From Clitopilus passeckerianus (taxonomy: Eukaryota; Basidiomycota; Agaricomycetes; Agaricales; Entolomataceae): DNA of 64,000 nt. The position numbers and the translations under genes are program-made. The notes under the pieces are model-generated. The model was not told the origin of the DNA and ran no database searches. It saw only the letters and a program-made list of their open reading frames with translations. Shown one piece after another: positions 34,125 through 43,796 of this stretch. The stretch lies in NCBI GenBank assembly GCA_944990035.1, contig CALYLX010000069.1:124001-188000 (forward strand), given 5' to 3'. How positions within the stretch are numbered: the first letter of the stretch is position 1; each line of letters starts with the position of its first letter.

Positions 34125-35757
34125 ATGGCCACTCGTTCAACCCCAGAACGTCTTGGTGATGATGTTTTCGCGCATATATTCAGTCTTTCACCGATTTCTG
34201 CTGTTTTAGCTGCCAGCCAAGTGAGTAGCGGGATATCCTCGGAATTATCACAAACTGACCATCTGCAACAGGCATGCAAACGCCTGAATGCTATTGCATC
34301 CTCCAGACAAACCTGGCTCTCCCTGGCTTCGAACCTCTACGCACGAGGGATGATTGACATACGCCCTGACCAGCGGCTACAAGATCTCTCCAAAAAGGAG
34401 CTAATACAGCTTGCCAAACGAACCCAAATTGGTCCTGAGTGGTCCGTTAAGCGCCCAGAAGGCATTAAGCTCGTTCATAGAGCCACTGTCGCTCTGCCAG
34501 AGGACAAGATAGAAGCTGTACCAGCTGCATCCATGGATATCCAGGCTTGGGCACAGGCGTTTCTTCAGCGGCCACCACGAGCTGAGGATTCCTCAAGGAA
34601 CCAGTCACCCGTCAAAATGATTCCTGGGGGCCGGTACTTCATTTACCGGAAATCGGCGTACAAGGTACAGGTTTTCGATGTCCACGAGGGCAGCCTCGCT
34701 TGGACATATCACAGCGCATGGCCGGATTGTGGGGTCAAAGAATTTGCCCTTCAGTTGGCCAACGATGGCCGAGGCGTTGAAGTGGTTTTTACTCTTTATA
34801 ATGGTTCCGACTCGCTGAGAGCGCAGTAAGTCGAATTTGCTGTCCGGACGATTTTGTGTCTCATCACTTATATCTTGGTTTTAGGTTTGTCGAGGTGATC
34901 TATCTTGACCTGGAGACCATGGTATCGAAAAGCCTTTATGAAGCCAAGATTCCGAAGGCTGAAAAAACAGGATTTTTCGTTCAGCCTGTCATGCTCGGAG
35001 ACGAAATCATGATTGAGTCCAACCTGCTGGAACATTGCTACGTTATAAACCTTCACTCCCAGACCTTCTCTGTTCTAGATGTTGGCACACTGGTAAGTTG
35101 TTTTTAAAACGGACGTGTTTCCGATATTGACGCGTCTTGCAGAACAGATACAAGCTTGCACTCATGCCCGGAATTTTGATATCGCTTGAGATCATGCCGG
35201 GACTGGAAACATTGAGGATTGCACTGCACGACATCGCCGAAAGCTGCCCCAACCAGGGTGCACCTTCTGAAATTAGAGGGCTCCATACAGTCCTCTCTGA
35301 AATCATCGAGATCCACCCCTCATCTCAAGGCCTTCCTCGTCTTCAGCTCTCTGTACGTGCAAGTCCGGTGCACCACGAGGTCTATCACGTCTGGATCGTC
35401 GCTGCCTTTGTCAACCGAGTCACAGGGATCTTCAAATTCAAACTGACTCTGCCCAGTCGCCCCGGCATTACCCCTTACCTCGATCCTATCGCCACACAAT
35501 GGTCAAAGCTTCCTAACTTGGATTTACCATCGGCCTTTGATATCTCATACCACGGACATGTGGTATTGTTCGATATGCTGAATGGGCAACCGTCAATACT
35601 TTCGCTCCAGGATCTCCTAGAGGATGAAGAACACCCACAATGGCTGGATACATCAAATGCACGTCGACGGGCGCACCTGACTGATTATAGTGGCGCCCTC
35701 GTACATGGTGCCATCCATGATTATGAGGGTAAACTCGAGGCCGAGTTTTACGCTTGA
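34125..35757 (+). CDS. F-box protein
   Basis: Four exons (34125-34220, 34272-34825, 34885-35092, 35143-35757) encode 490 residues. The N-terminus carries an F-box: Arg-Leu-Gly-Asp-Asp-Val-Phe-Ala-His-Ile-Phe-Ser-Leu, Ala-Cys-Lys-Arg-Leu-Asn-Ala-Ile-Ala and Trp-Leu-Ser-Leu-Ala. The remaining ~400 residues alternate beta-strand-like stretches (Gly-Arg-Tyr-Phe-Ile-Tyr, Gln-Val-Phe-Asp-Val) like a degenerate propeller, typical of long Agaricomycete F-box proteins but without a named domain. Likely SCF adaptor; substrate unknown. The first intron (34221-34271) is 51 nt with no in-frame stop and interrupts the F-box, so retention would lengthen the F-box by 17 residues. Confidence 0.82.
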
Positions 35758-36112
35758 TTTGGGTCTATATAATTTGGTAGGTCGGTCAGTCAATCTCAGT
35801 TATCGTACTCTGACGGGAGACCTGCAGTATCTTGTTGTCGTTATTTTGGGCTAATAGATGTTTATTGTGTTTTTCAACTCCTGCTGGATATGAAGCAAGT
35901 CACGGTGCCTCGCCTGGAATGCCTACATGATGCATAGGCGCTGAGTGCTCAAATGACAAAAGGTCCGAGATCACAACAATCGCAGATCATACTAAGATCA
36001 TGTGGATCTCAGCTCAGCCCGGCGATTGTCGTCATAACTGGACTGACAAACCTGATCTGTAAGGTCCGTACAGTCCATTCGCGTCGGACACAGGAGTTGA
36101 TTTCTTACCGTC
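35758..36112. other. Intergenic between F-box and epoxide hydrolase genes
   Basis: Short spacer with the promoter of the epoxide hydrolase; no distinct element identified. Confidence 0.5.
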
Positions 36113-37654
36113 ATGTCGACAGGATACAGCCAGATCCCGCCCACTGCTACTCTGAACCTCAAGCCCTTCGAAGTTCAAACTGATGATGCATTACTGAACG
36201 ATCTGAAGGTGCTACTCAAACATGCTAGGTTGCCTATCGATACCTTCGAGAACACAAGGGAGGACAAGCGGTTTGGTCTCACGAAAACCTGGATCCAAGA
36301 AGCGAAAACTTACTGGGAGACGCAGTTTGACTGGTAATTATCAGCCAATCCCCTCTGGAGAGCTCGACGATAACGCAGTTTCTCAGGCGCAAGCACGAAG
36401 CCAAAATCAACAGCTTCCCGCAATTCGCGACGTCCGTCAAAGACGAAGATGGAACTGTTTACAACATGCACCTGGCAGCCTTGTTCTCCTCCAAGCCAGA
36501 TGCGATCCCTCTCTTCTTCGTCCATGGTTGGCCAGGGAGCTTCCTCGAGTTTCTTCCTATCCTAGACCTGCTTCGCTCAAAGTACACCCCGGAAACACTG
36601 CCTTACCATGTCGTCGTGCCGTCTCTGCCTGGATTCCCTTTCTCCCCTCTCTCAGTCCTTGAGAGAGACTTTGAGGTAGAAGATGTCGCGAGGATTTTTG
36701 ATATCTTGGCGAAGGGATTATTTGGAGATAAGGAGTATGTTGTTCAAGGAGGTGATATCGGGAGTAGAATTGGCAGGGTTATGGGTGCAAAGTATCCTCG
36801 GTGTAAAGGTAACACCTCCTTCGTTCATAGGCTTTGTACCCTTGTCTGACTTGTTCCGCTTGGAAACGTATAGCTGTTCATTGTGGGTGTCATCTACCTC
36901 GATAGATTTGGACGTTGCTAATTAACTTCTCAGTGAACTTTTGCATCATGTCGGAGCCCAGCGGCTTCGACTCTTCCTCCTTGACTGCGGATGAGAAAGC
37001 TGGCATTGAACGAGGCCTTCAGTTCAGGCAAGTAGGTAGTGCGTACGCCTTTACGCATGCGACTCGTCCAGCCACCATCGGTATTGTCTTGTCAAGTAAT
37101 CCTTTGGCTCTCCTTGCATGGTATGAACGATCTTCCATTGTCCAGGCCCTGAGCATCGTCACTTACAAAATCACAGGATTGGAGAGAAATTCCTAGCCTG
37201 GACGGACGACACGCCGCCTCTCGATGCAATCCTTGAGAGCATCACACTGTACTGGATCACAAACACTATTGCCAGTAGTTTGTATACCTACAGGCAGGTT
37301 CGTTCGTTCTCTTACTCTCTCGTTGCCATCCCGCCTCACTCACCTCCCTCCCAATGTCAGGCTTACGTACCAGGCCGAATAGGAACACACGACAATCCGG
37401 ACTACTACATCAATAAGCCATTAGGATATTCTTGTTTCCCGAAAGAGGTGGCGCCTGTACCGAAGGGATGGGTGGAGAAAACGGGACAATTGGTGTTCTT
37501 CAGGCAACATGAGAAGGTGAGATGTCATTCTAAGTTCACGGAGCACGAGTGAGCTAAGATATTTGTACAACAGGGTGGTCACTTTGCTGCTTTTGAGAGG
37601 CCACAAGAGCTTTTGGATGATGTGGAGGCGTTTATTGGGCAGATAAGCACTTAG
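36113..37654 (+). CDS. Epoxide hydrolase (EHN domain, alpha/beta hydrolase)
   Basis: Seven exons (36113-36333, 36387-36808, 36874-36882, 36934-37120, 37177-37297, 37361-37516, 37574-37654), 398 residues. The N-terminal ~110 residues are an EHN domain (Leu-Lys-Pro-Phe-Glu-Val, Thr-Arg-Glu-Asp, Trp-Glu-Thr-Gln-Phe-Asp-Trp-Arg-Lys). The hydrolase part has the oxyanion loop His-Gly-Trp-Pro-Gly-Ser-Phe, nucleophile Asp197 in Gly-Gly-Asp-Ile-Gly-Ser, a lid Tyr in Tyr-Thr-Tyr-Arg and catalytic His375 in Gly-Gly-His-Phe-Ala-Ala. This is the soluble/microsomal-type fungal epoxide hydrolase that opens epoxides to diols, in detoxification or secondary metabolism. Exon 3 is only nine bases (Ala-Val-His) and restores the conserved Val-His-Leu-Asn-Phe strand. 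All introns are GT-AG. Confidence 0.92.
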
Positions 37655-37761
37655 GCACTCTCTCTTGCCGTATCTTCTGGCATAGCGTGTACAAAATTGC
37701 ACTTGCATCCGGTATTGGCTCAATTGGGTGCTGAGAAGACGTCATAAGCCATGACTTGTAA

Positions 37762-37847
37762 TGTCCCATGGCTTAGTTGGTTAAAGCGTCCGACTGTTAC
37801 CCTCTTGATCAATCGGAAGATCGAGAGTTCAAGTCTCTCTGGGACAG
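37762..37847 (+). tRNA. tRNA-Asn (GUU) with 12-nt intron
   Basis: A complete cloverleaf: acceptor stem TGTCCCA/TGGGACA (7 pairs), D arm GCTT..AAGC, anticodon stem TCCGA/TCGGA, T arm GAGAG-TTCAAGT-CTCTC, discriminator G. The anticodon loop is 7 nt plus a 12-nt insertion just 3' of A37, the standard intron position; the anticodon is GTT. Arms and loop closely resemble yeast tRNA-Asn. Internal A and B boxes are present (TGGCTTAGTTGG and GAGTTCAAGTC). The downstream flank ends in a T run (CCTTTTTT) suited to Pol III termination. An intron in tRNA-Asn is not universal in fungi. Confidence 0.9.
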
Positions 37848-38639
37848 GACCTTTTTTCACGGTGGACACGAGTAAACACTCCGCCTATTCACGACCCACT
37901 TTCAATCATTTCGAGAAATTTTTTATTCTTGCATGTGCTTCATACGTTTATCTACGTAGTTTGAATGTGTAGAGCTGGAGATCACGCCCGCCGTCGCGTG
38001 GACGACTGGAAGGAAAGTGAACAAGAAGCGAACGAAAAATTTGCAAAACGTCAAGCTGGGATTCAGAGGTCCGCATTGGCTTACGTGACGAATTCGCGAG
38101 GAGAACACGGGCGGAGGGACGTAGTTTGAAGAGCGGGAAGGTACACAGCTTCAAGTACTTGAAGGTACAGCAAATTCAATATCAGAGAGCAGTTGTGAGT
38201 TGCAGCAGTGGATAGGTGATAATGAGAGGAGTAATTAGGTTAGGGTTTGCCATTTTCGGCTGAATTTCGTGTTCCAACTTCCACAGTTCCACTTCCGCAC
38301 CATTTGGCCAGGCCTTTCACGCCGTTGAATGGTCATGTCGTCGTTGCGGGGAAAGGAAACATTGTCTATCGGAACAACTCTCGATCTCACAGGCATATGG
38401 GGGACTCTCATACATGGACTATAAACCCATCCCGCTCTAGATCTACACGACGGATTTCTTTCACGACGCTCCCCTAATGCTTCTTCTGCCCAGATGTTCT
38501 ACTCTAGAACCATATACAACTTGCAAAAGGATGCCTGAGTGGTTGAGAAAATTCGGCTTGCTCTCCACTCCCTCTGAACGCACAGTCCAGGGCGAAGAGA
38601 CCCCAATACCTTGCAACTGTATGCAACCAGGTATCCGGT
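37848..38639. other. Intergenic after tRNA-Asn
   Basis: Includes the tRNA terminator run at its left end. Plus-strand frames at 38247-38477 and 38477-38677 show no motif. It leads into the decayed MSB1-like tail and may contain more strongly eroded sequence of the same duplication. Confidence 0.4.
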
Positions 38640-39105
38640 GCACCATTCGCAGAGGAACCAATGGTCGGGCCTGCTGAACCTGATGTGGATATTATTGATA
38701 TTCCAAAATCCGCTGCCGCAAATTTAACCTTCATTTGAAGTGGAAGCGCCAGCTGTGGCCATCGATGCAAATACTATTCAGTCTGGCGTGGTTCGGAATA
38801 GCATTGTCCTAACAAATGACGTTCTGCCAGATGTGGCCCAAGTCCACGAGGCTTCACCTCATTCAAACCCTCTCCGTCCCGGAATGTACACCCAGAGGCA
38901 GCGAGGTCGATCCCCGCATATCCCATTGCCAGTGCCGTGCCGGAATTTCGTCTGGAAGAACCCGTCGCACCAGCTGCAGCTCCGCCCGAACCCTTCCAAA
39001 CTATGTGGTTTGATAATGTCAAGCTCTTGCTGAGACCGTCCATGCCCAACAGTCCTGGACCTCAAGCTCATCTCAACCTGTCGAATTGAAGACTCTAAAA
39101 TGGCG
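38640..39105 (+). pseudogene. Decayed duplicate of the MSB1/Mug8 gene tail
   Basis: This segment aligns by eye, in the same orientation, with 32571-33060 of the MSB1/Mug8-domain gene. Shared words include CACCTCATTCA, GCCGTGCCGGAAT/GCCGTGCCAGAAT, AAGAACCCGTCGCACC, CCCTTCAAACTA/CCCTTCCAAACTA and CCTGGACCTCAAGCTC/CCGGGACCTCAAGCTC. The copy carries indels and in-frame stops, so no long frame survives, and it lacks the Msb1 domain itself. It is therefore a partial duplication of the 3' end only, now a pseudogene fragment about 5.5 kb downstream of the source. Confidence 0.75.
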
Positions 39106-39440
39106 CAGGAAGCCCACGCGGCAATACCTACGAGCGCTACACTCCCAGGAACGGCTCGATCCACTCCCCGCGGATGTACCTCTCTTTCTTTGGAAGCTTT
39201 GGCTACTCTTTTGCTCCCATCTGTCTTCGGTCTCTGTCGATTTTGTTGCTCAGTTCTGGCTTCGTCCAGCCGTTCTGTCTCTTATATCTGGATCCTTTGT
39301 CTGCTACGCTTGGCATCATTTGATCCTTAAGCCTGACCGTGCTTTGTCGTACAGTGCACTCTGTTTGAAATACATAGACAAGCAAATCAGAAAAATGAAT
39401 ATTGAGCGAGAGACGCCCTTGGTCAGGAATAAGTGGGAGC
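39106..39440. other. Intergenic, 3' flank of NLR-like gene
   Basis: Lies between the decayed fragment and the NLR stop codon. No feature recognised; weak similarity to the extreme 3' end of the MSB1-like tail may continue to about 39130. Confidence 0.4.
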
Positions 39441-42050
39441 TTATTGGTGAGAATATACCTTCCACCCCACAAAACTAGCGTCCAACTTCCAAAACGCCCA
39501 CCCACACTCGAATAAATACGTGTCCAAAATGCCCATTGCGGCGCACAAGTCGGCGACGTGCTTGAACTGGGCGAAGGCCTCTGTATTGTCCTGCTCCAAG
39601 CAAGCAACCTCTCCCAAAGCACGTCTTGCTAATGTTTCTGTGACTCTATTGGCAGATGCTTCGGACAGGGTGACCGCTTTCCCCATGTATGCTGAGGCAG
39701 CGGGCAGATTGCCTTCGTGAAGCTCGATCCAACCATTGATCCAAGCAGAGGCAGTCGCTGCCATAAGGTGTTTCGAGAACCGAGAATGGTCAGTGAGATT
39801 TTGTGCTGCGCTCCTTGCCTCCGCCACTTCTCCCTTCAGGTACTTGCAAACGGCTAGCAATTGGTAGAAGGTTATAGAATCATCCGGGTCTACGCCTGGG
39901 GATAGGAAATCTTCGGCTAGGAGGTATTGTTGAGCTCGATCCTTGTCTCCAATGTATAGCGCGAAATTTGCTGTGAGAATGGAACCCTCGAATCTTGTCC
40001 CCCTTTTCTCCTTCTTATCCAACGTGAATTCCACCAATTTACTGGCTTCCTCGTTCTGCCCTAGCATACGGGCTGCCATCATAGTATATGTAAGGCAGAA
40101 GCCACAGAAAGCTTTTTCCTGCACCTCCCTGACCGCCTCTCCAAGTTTAAGCAATCGACGCGCATCCTTCTTCTGACCACGGGCGATCCGAACTGCTTCA
40201 AGGACCACTGCAGCTGCAGCTGTAACGTCAAGGTCGAACTTGGCTCGAGAACGCCACCACCACCTGAAACCGTTGAAATCTGCCTCGAGTGCCTCCTGTG
40301 CCTTGGCAAACCCTCCAAGAGGTAGATGAGCTACAGCCACCGCGAATGTAAGGCTGCGGAAGGGTATGTTGTGTTGTGCGCGTCTCAGGATCCTAGAAGC
40401 CTCAATGAAGTGGTTTCGAGCTTCGTCTAGGCTGCCTAAGGTATGGGATAGAATTCCGATATAGAGGATACAGTTTCCCTTGATTTTGGACAGGGCTTTT
40501 CTTTTTCTGCATCGTCGGTAGCTGAGACGACCCAGCAGCGTTTGGTTGGGTTCAAATTCTAGGTCAGTTATAATCGATGAAAGGGAAGTTGGTCGGGGGT
40601 GGATGCCCGAGAGGGTGAATATGTGGTTTCCCGCCGTAGAAGCTATTTCAGGGAGGAGATCCCGAAATGCGGGCTTTCTTAGCAAATTCGCTAGTAGCTG
40701 TTCGATGTTGCCGACTTCGGCCAGGAACCATTCTTTGTCGACAGACTCTCTTTCCAGCTGGCTCACGTAGTAGTGGTAAACGTTCTTCATCATTGGCATG
40801 TCTGAGAAGTCCTGGAAGTCTCTGGTGAAATGGAGTCGAATGGGGGCAAGCATGGTGATGAAAGGGTCCTTGAAGTAGGTCAAAGAGTGCTTGCATAGAA
40901 GTTCTGTAATCCTGTGTATTTGGGGAAGATTGGGGTACATGATTTCGAGTGCGGACTTGTTAATGCCTTGTGGAAGATATGCAATGACGGGAAGTAGCTG
41001 CTGGATAGTATCTGCGTCTTTCTGTAGTGATGGTGATTTGACAGATAATGTGAGGGTAACAGCGAGGCTTTGGGCCTTCGCGGTGCCAGTGTGAAGTAAC
41101 GCAGCCTGTTGCCGCTCCCATGACTTGATGAGCTCTTCAGGCAACCAACCGTTTTGCATAGCCACTTGGGCAAGGAGGTTGATAGACAGAGGGTGGAAAT
41201 CAACGGATTTCAAGAGTCTGTGTAAAACATCGGACCCGATTTCCTGTCTATAGAGTTTCCGGAAGAGATCGCTGGCAGAGGTCGCGTCGAGGGAAGGTAC
41301 TTGAACTCTATCCCAGATCAGGTTCGTCGGGAGAACGGTTGAGCGGCTCGTTATCAAGAGCACAACGTTGGACAACGCGCCAACTTCGTTGATGCAATTC
41401 GCAATGGTGCCATCATGATCAGAATCTAAGAATGTTTCTGCATTATCAAGCACAAGAAGGGTCGGTTCGGCGGAAGCGAGTTTTAGGTTGACTAGAGGGA
41501 GGGTATTGCCTTCGCTGCTAGGTAGACCGATGCTGCTAGCTAAACGGTCGCAGAACGAGCCGCGAGTCATTTGAGAAGCGTCGATATCATCGTACCGGAC
41601 GAAATAACGGCGCTTATCAAAATTTTCGGAGATCAGGGCGTTGTTGAGGATGGCTTGGGCAATAAACGTTTTTCCCATGCCGCCCATCCCTATAAGCGCG
41701 ACATTCTGTAATTTGACGAGGCTCCGGGAGATGATTTCGAGGAGCTCTTCCCGGCCGACGAAGGTGGAGGGTTTCGGAGGGATGGACGTCAGGACAGGCG
41801 GCGCTAAAGGTGGGATGGTGTTGTATACCTCGATCCTTCCGATGAAATTTACCGCGTTCCCTGCACTGATGTGAGATTCCTCCAGTCTCACGTTGAGCTG
41901 TGTTTCGTGAGGCAATGAAGGTAAGGGGTTACCAGATAAACCTTTCGGCCCGTCTGAATAGGGTACACTGGGAAGGCTTAGGGATATACTGGTTTGGAGA
42001 GATTTGCATTGTTCGCCCTCTTCCTCGACCTGGTGCGAAGTCTCAAACAT
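39441..42050 (-). CDS. NLR-like STAND ATPase: NB-ARC plus TPR-type repeats
   Basis: A single uninterrupted 869-codon frame on the minus strand. Residues 95-100 hold the Phe-Val-Gly-Arg-Glu entry motif; Walker A is Gly-Met-Gly-Gly-Met-Gly-Lys-Thr (121-128); Walker B is Leu-Leu-Val-Leu-Asp-Asn (198-203); sensor Ile-Thr-Ser-Arg follows; and a His-Pro-Leu-Ser GxP-like motif lies near 284. From about 480 on, Ala/Leu/Gly-rich helical repeats of TPR type fill the C-terminus. This is the NB-ARC/TPR architecture of fungal NLR-like receptors, ATP-driven switches in non-self recognition and cell death. The ~90-residue N-terminus holds no recognisable effector domain; it contains Ala-Gly-Asn-Ala-Val-Asn-Phe-Ile-Gly-Arg, like the linker seen before NACHT/NB-ARC modules in mushrooms. 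An in-frame stop lies upstream of the ATG. A caspase-like gene starts 1.7 kb away in the opposite direction. Confidence 0.88.
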   Translation of the reverse strand: MFETSHQVEEEGEQCKSLQTSISLSLPSVPYSDGPKGLSGNPLPSLPHETQLNVRLEESHISAGNAVNFIGRIEVYNTIPPLAPPVLTSIPPKPSTFVGREELLEIISRSLVKLQNVALIGMGGMGKTFIAQAILNNALISENFDKRRYFVRYDDIDASQMTRGSFCDRLASSIGLPSSEGNTLPLVNLKLASAEPTLLVLDNAETFLDSDHDGTIANCINEVGALSNVVLLITSRSTVLPTNLIWDRVQVPSLDATSASDLFRKLYRQEIGSDVLHRLLKSVDFHPLSINLLAQVAMQNGWLPEELIKSWERQQAALLHTGTAKAQSLAVTLTLSVKSPSLQKDADTIQQLLPVIAYLPQGINKSALEIMYPNLPQIHRITELLCKHSLTYFKDPFITMLAPIRLHFTRDFQDFSDMPMMKNVYHYYVSQLERESVDKEWFLAEVGNIEQLLANLLRKPAFRDLLPEIASTAGNHIFTLSGIHPRPTSLSSIITDLEFEPNQTLLGRLSYRRCRKRKALSKIKGNCILYIGILSHTLGSLDEARNHFIEASRILRRAQHNIPFRSLTFAVAVAHLPLGGFAKAQEALEADFNGFRWWWRSRAKFDLDVTAAAAVVLEAVRIARGQKKDARRLLKLGEAVREVQEKAFCGFCLTYTMMAARMLGQNEEASKLVEFTLDKKEKRGTRFEGSILTANFALYIGDKDRAQQYLLAEDFLSPGVDPDDSITFYQLLAVCKYLKGEVAEARSAAQNLTDHSRFSKHLMAATASAWINGWIELHEGNLPAASAYMGKAVTLSEASANRVTETLARRALGEVACLEQDNTEAFAQFKHVADLCAAMGILDTYLFECGWAFWKLDASFVGWKVYSHQ

Positions 42051-43721
42051 GGATAGGAGTGGCTGGAATGAGAGAGATACTTGACGCTCTAGAGGGTACT
42101 CAGAAGATTATGAACAGTCGAAAGAGTGATGGTTTGCAGCCTTCGAAGCTACACCGGGCTGGATCACGCCAGCTGTGATTGAGCTGGGAAGCATGCTTAA
42201 ACCCAGAGGGTACGAGCTGCTCTCACGCTTCACCCCATGACTTAATTCGGGTGGATTTCCTGTGTATGCCATTGCGGTTTGAGGCTAAATCTGATTATCT
42301 GTCCCTATTTCTACCCCGATTATTTGCCTACTCAAATCATCCATCGAGTACATCAGACCGAGGATCAAGGAATCTACTAATAACTCCCAAACTACAATCC
42401 TGCCTTGGCAATGGGGCTTGCGCGAACTTCTCCAGTTAATGATATACTTGAGTAGGTGGGACTTTCATCTAGCAAACCATGCTACCCCGTCTCTTCGGGC
42501 TTCTACGTGTCCTCCCTTGAACTTCCTTGAGGCACGCACATGGTTTAAAGGTGTGAAAAAATAGCCGAAGCCTCGGATAGGCTGCATTTCATTTAAATGG
42601 GTGGGCTCCGCCAGCTGTGATACGACAATAGACATGGCGTTTAAAAACGACAGGAATGACAAGGGCGGTTGCATCCTAGCATTCCACGCAGCCGAGCAAA
42701 AAACGGTGCAACTCGAGCATGCACTACGTATGGAACGTAATGAACACGTGTTTGACATTATGGGCACGTAGTAATGATTGAAACCAGCAATTAAATCAAG
42801 ATGGTACAGCTTACGTCTACAAATGGTTCGAACAGTCATATCGTAAGGGTTTTCAAATATGGTGGTTTTGTTGTCACTTCAGAGAGATTCGGTCCGGCAT
42901 TTTTCTAAGCGCCCAAACCTGATCTCGTGTTCTCAGCTCACGGATCCCTCGTGCCGTCTATAATGAGGCTGGGACTCCAGGTTTCAGCACCATGTGTCCC
43001 GGGAAGCATGTAGATATGGACTCAGACGCTTAGTCCAGCGTCTGTTCTGTACATACCCAGATGCTGTATACTTGAGGAGCCAGCCAGGCGCCATCACATT
43101 TTCAACACTCGATTGCCCCAGTTCTGCCGCTATCGGTGTGTGAGTTTGGGGTGTCAAGGCTGTGTGGAAGCCAGCAAATCGTCTCACAGAATCGAAGTAT
43201 CTGGTCCAAAATCTACGAACATGAAGAATGATTGATTAGATAGATCGGATCCGTGGTGAACGCCGCCATGTCAAGGCTTTCTTTACTCCACTGAAAATAG
43301 GCGCCTTGCTAGACGCCGTCAATCGCGCCTCGTACCCCGTAAAAGCTTGGCCGTAACCCGTGTCAACATACTTAGTTCCTATTAAGCCTAATTATTTAAC
43401 GCAGCCACCGCAATAAAGTTCAAAATACATTGAACCTATTCACTGGTAATTGTCATCCAAAGCTCTCGATGGGTTTTGACGCAAGATTTTGAGATTGTAT
43501 GTGGATGTTATGATCGATTGATCATCAACAGATCTGAAGACTCGGAAATCACCGTGATGGCTGTGCTTAGATGTATATCCCAAAAACTTTCATGGCCGGG
43601 TTGGACATGCCAAACGCATCTGCTCCAAATAACATTTACTACTATTACTAAACTAAATGGGCGTAATCAAGCGCCTGTGGTAGGGGGCTCTAATTGAGGG
43701 TATTGCTATGCCTCTCATGGA
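42051..43721. other. Divergent intergenic region between NLR and caspase genes
   Basis: A 1.7-kb spacer serving as shared upstream region of the NLR-like gene (minus) and the caspase-like gene (plus). Short frames here carry no motif; no effector domain that could belong to the NLR was found. Confidence 0.45.
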
Positions 43722-43728
43722 TATAAAA
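43722..43728 (+). promoter_or_regulatory. TATA box of caspase-like gene
   Basis: TATAAAA 69-75 bases before the ATG at 43797. Confidence 0.55.
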
Positions 43729-43796
43729 GACAACCTCCTTCAAACTCAACTGACCAACCGCTCTCCCCTGACCATTTCTTGATACTTCGACGCGAG

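Noticed and set aside
37762..37847. A CRISPR or mobile-element repeat reading of the stem-rich sequence
   Set aside because: All arms and the anticodon fit a single tRNA-Asn; there are no repeated spacers.
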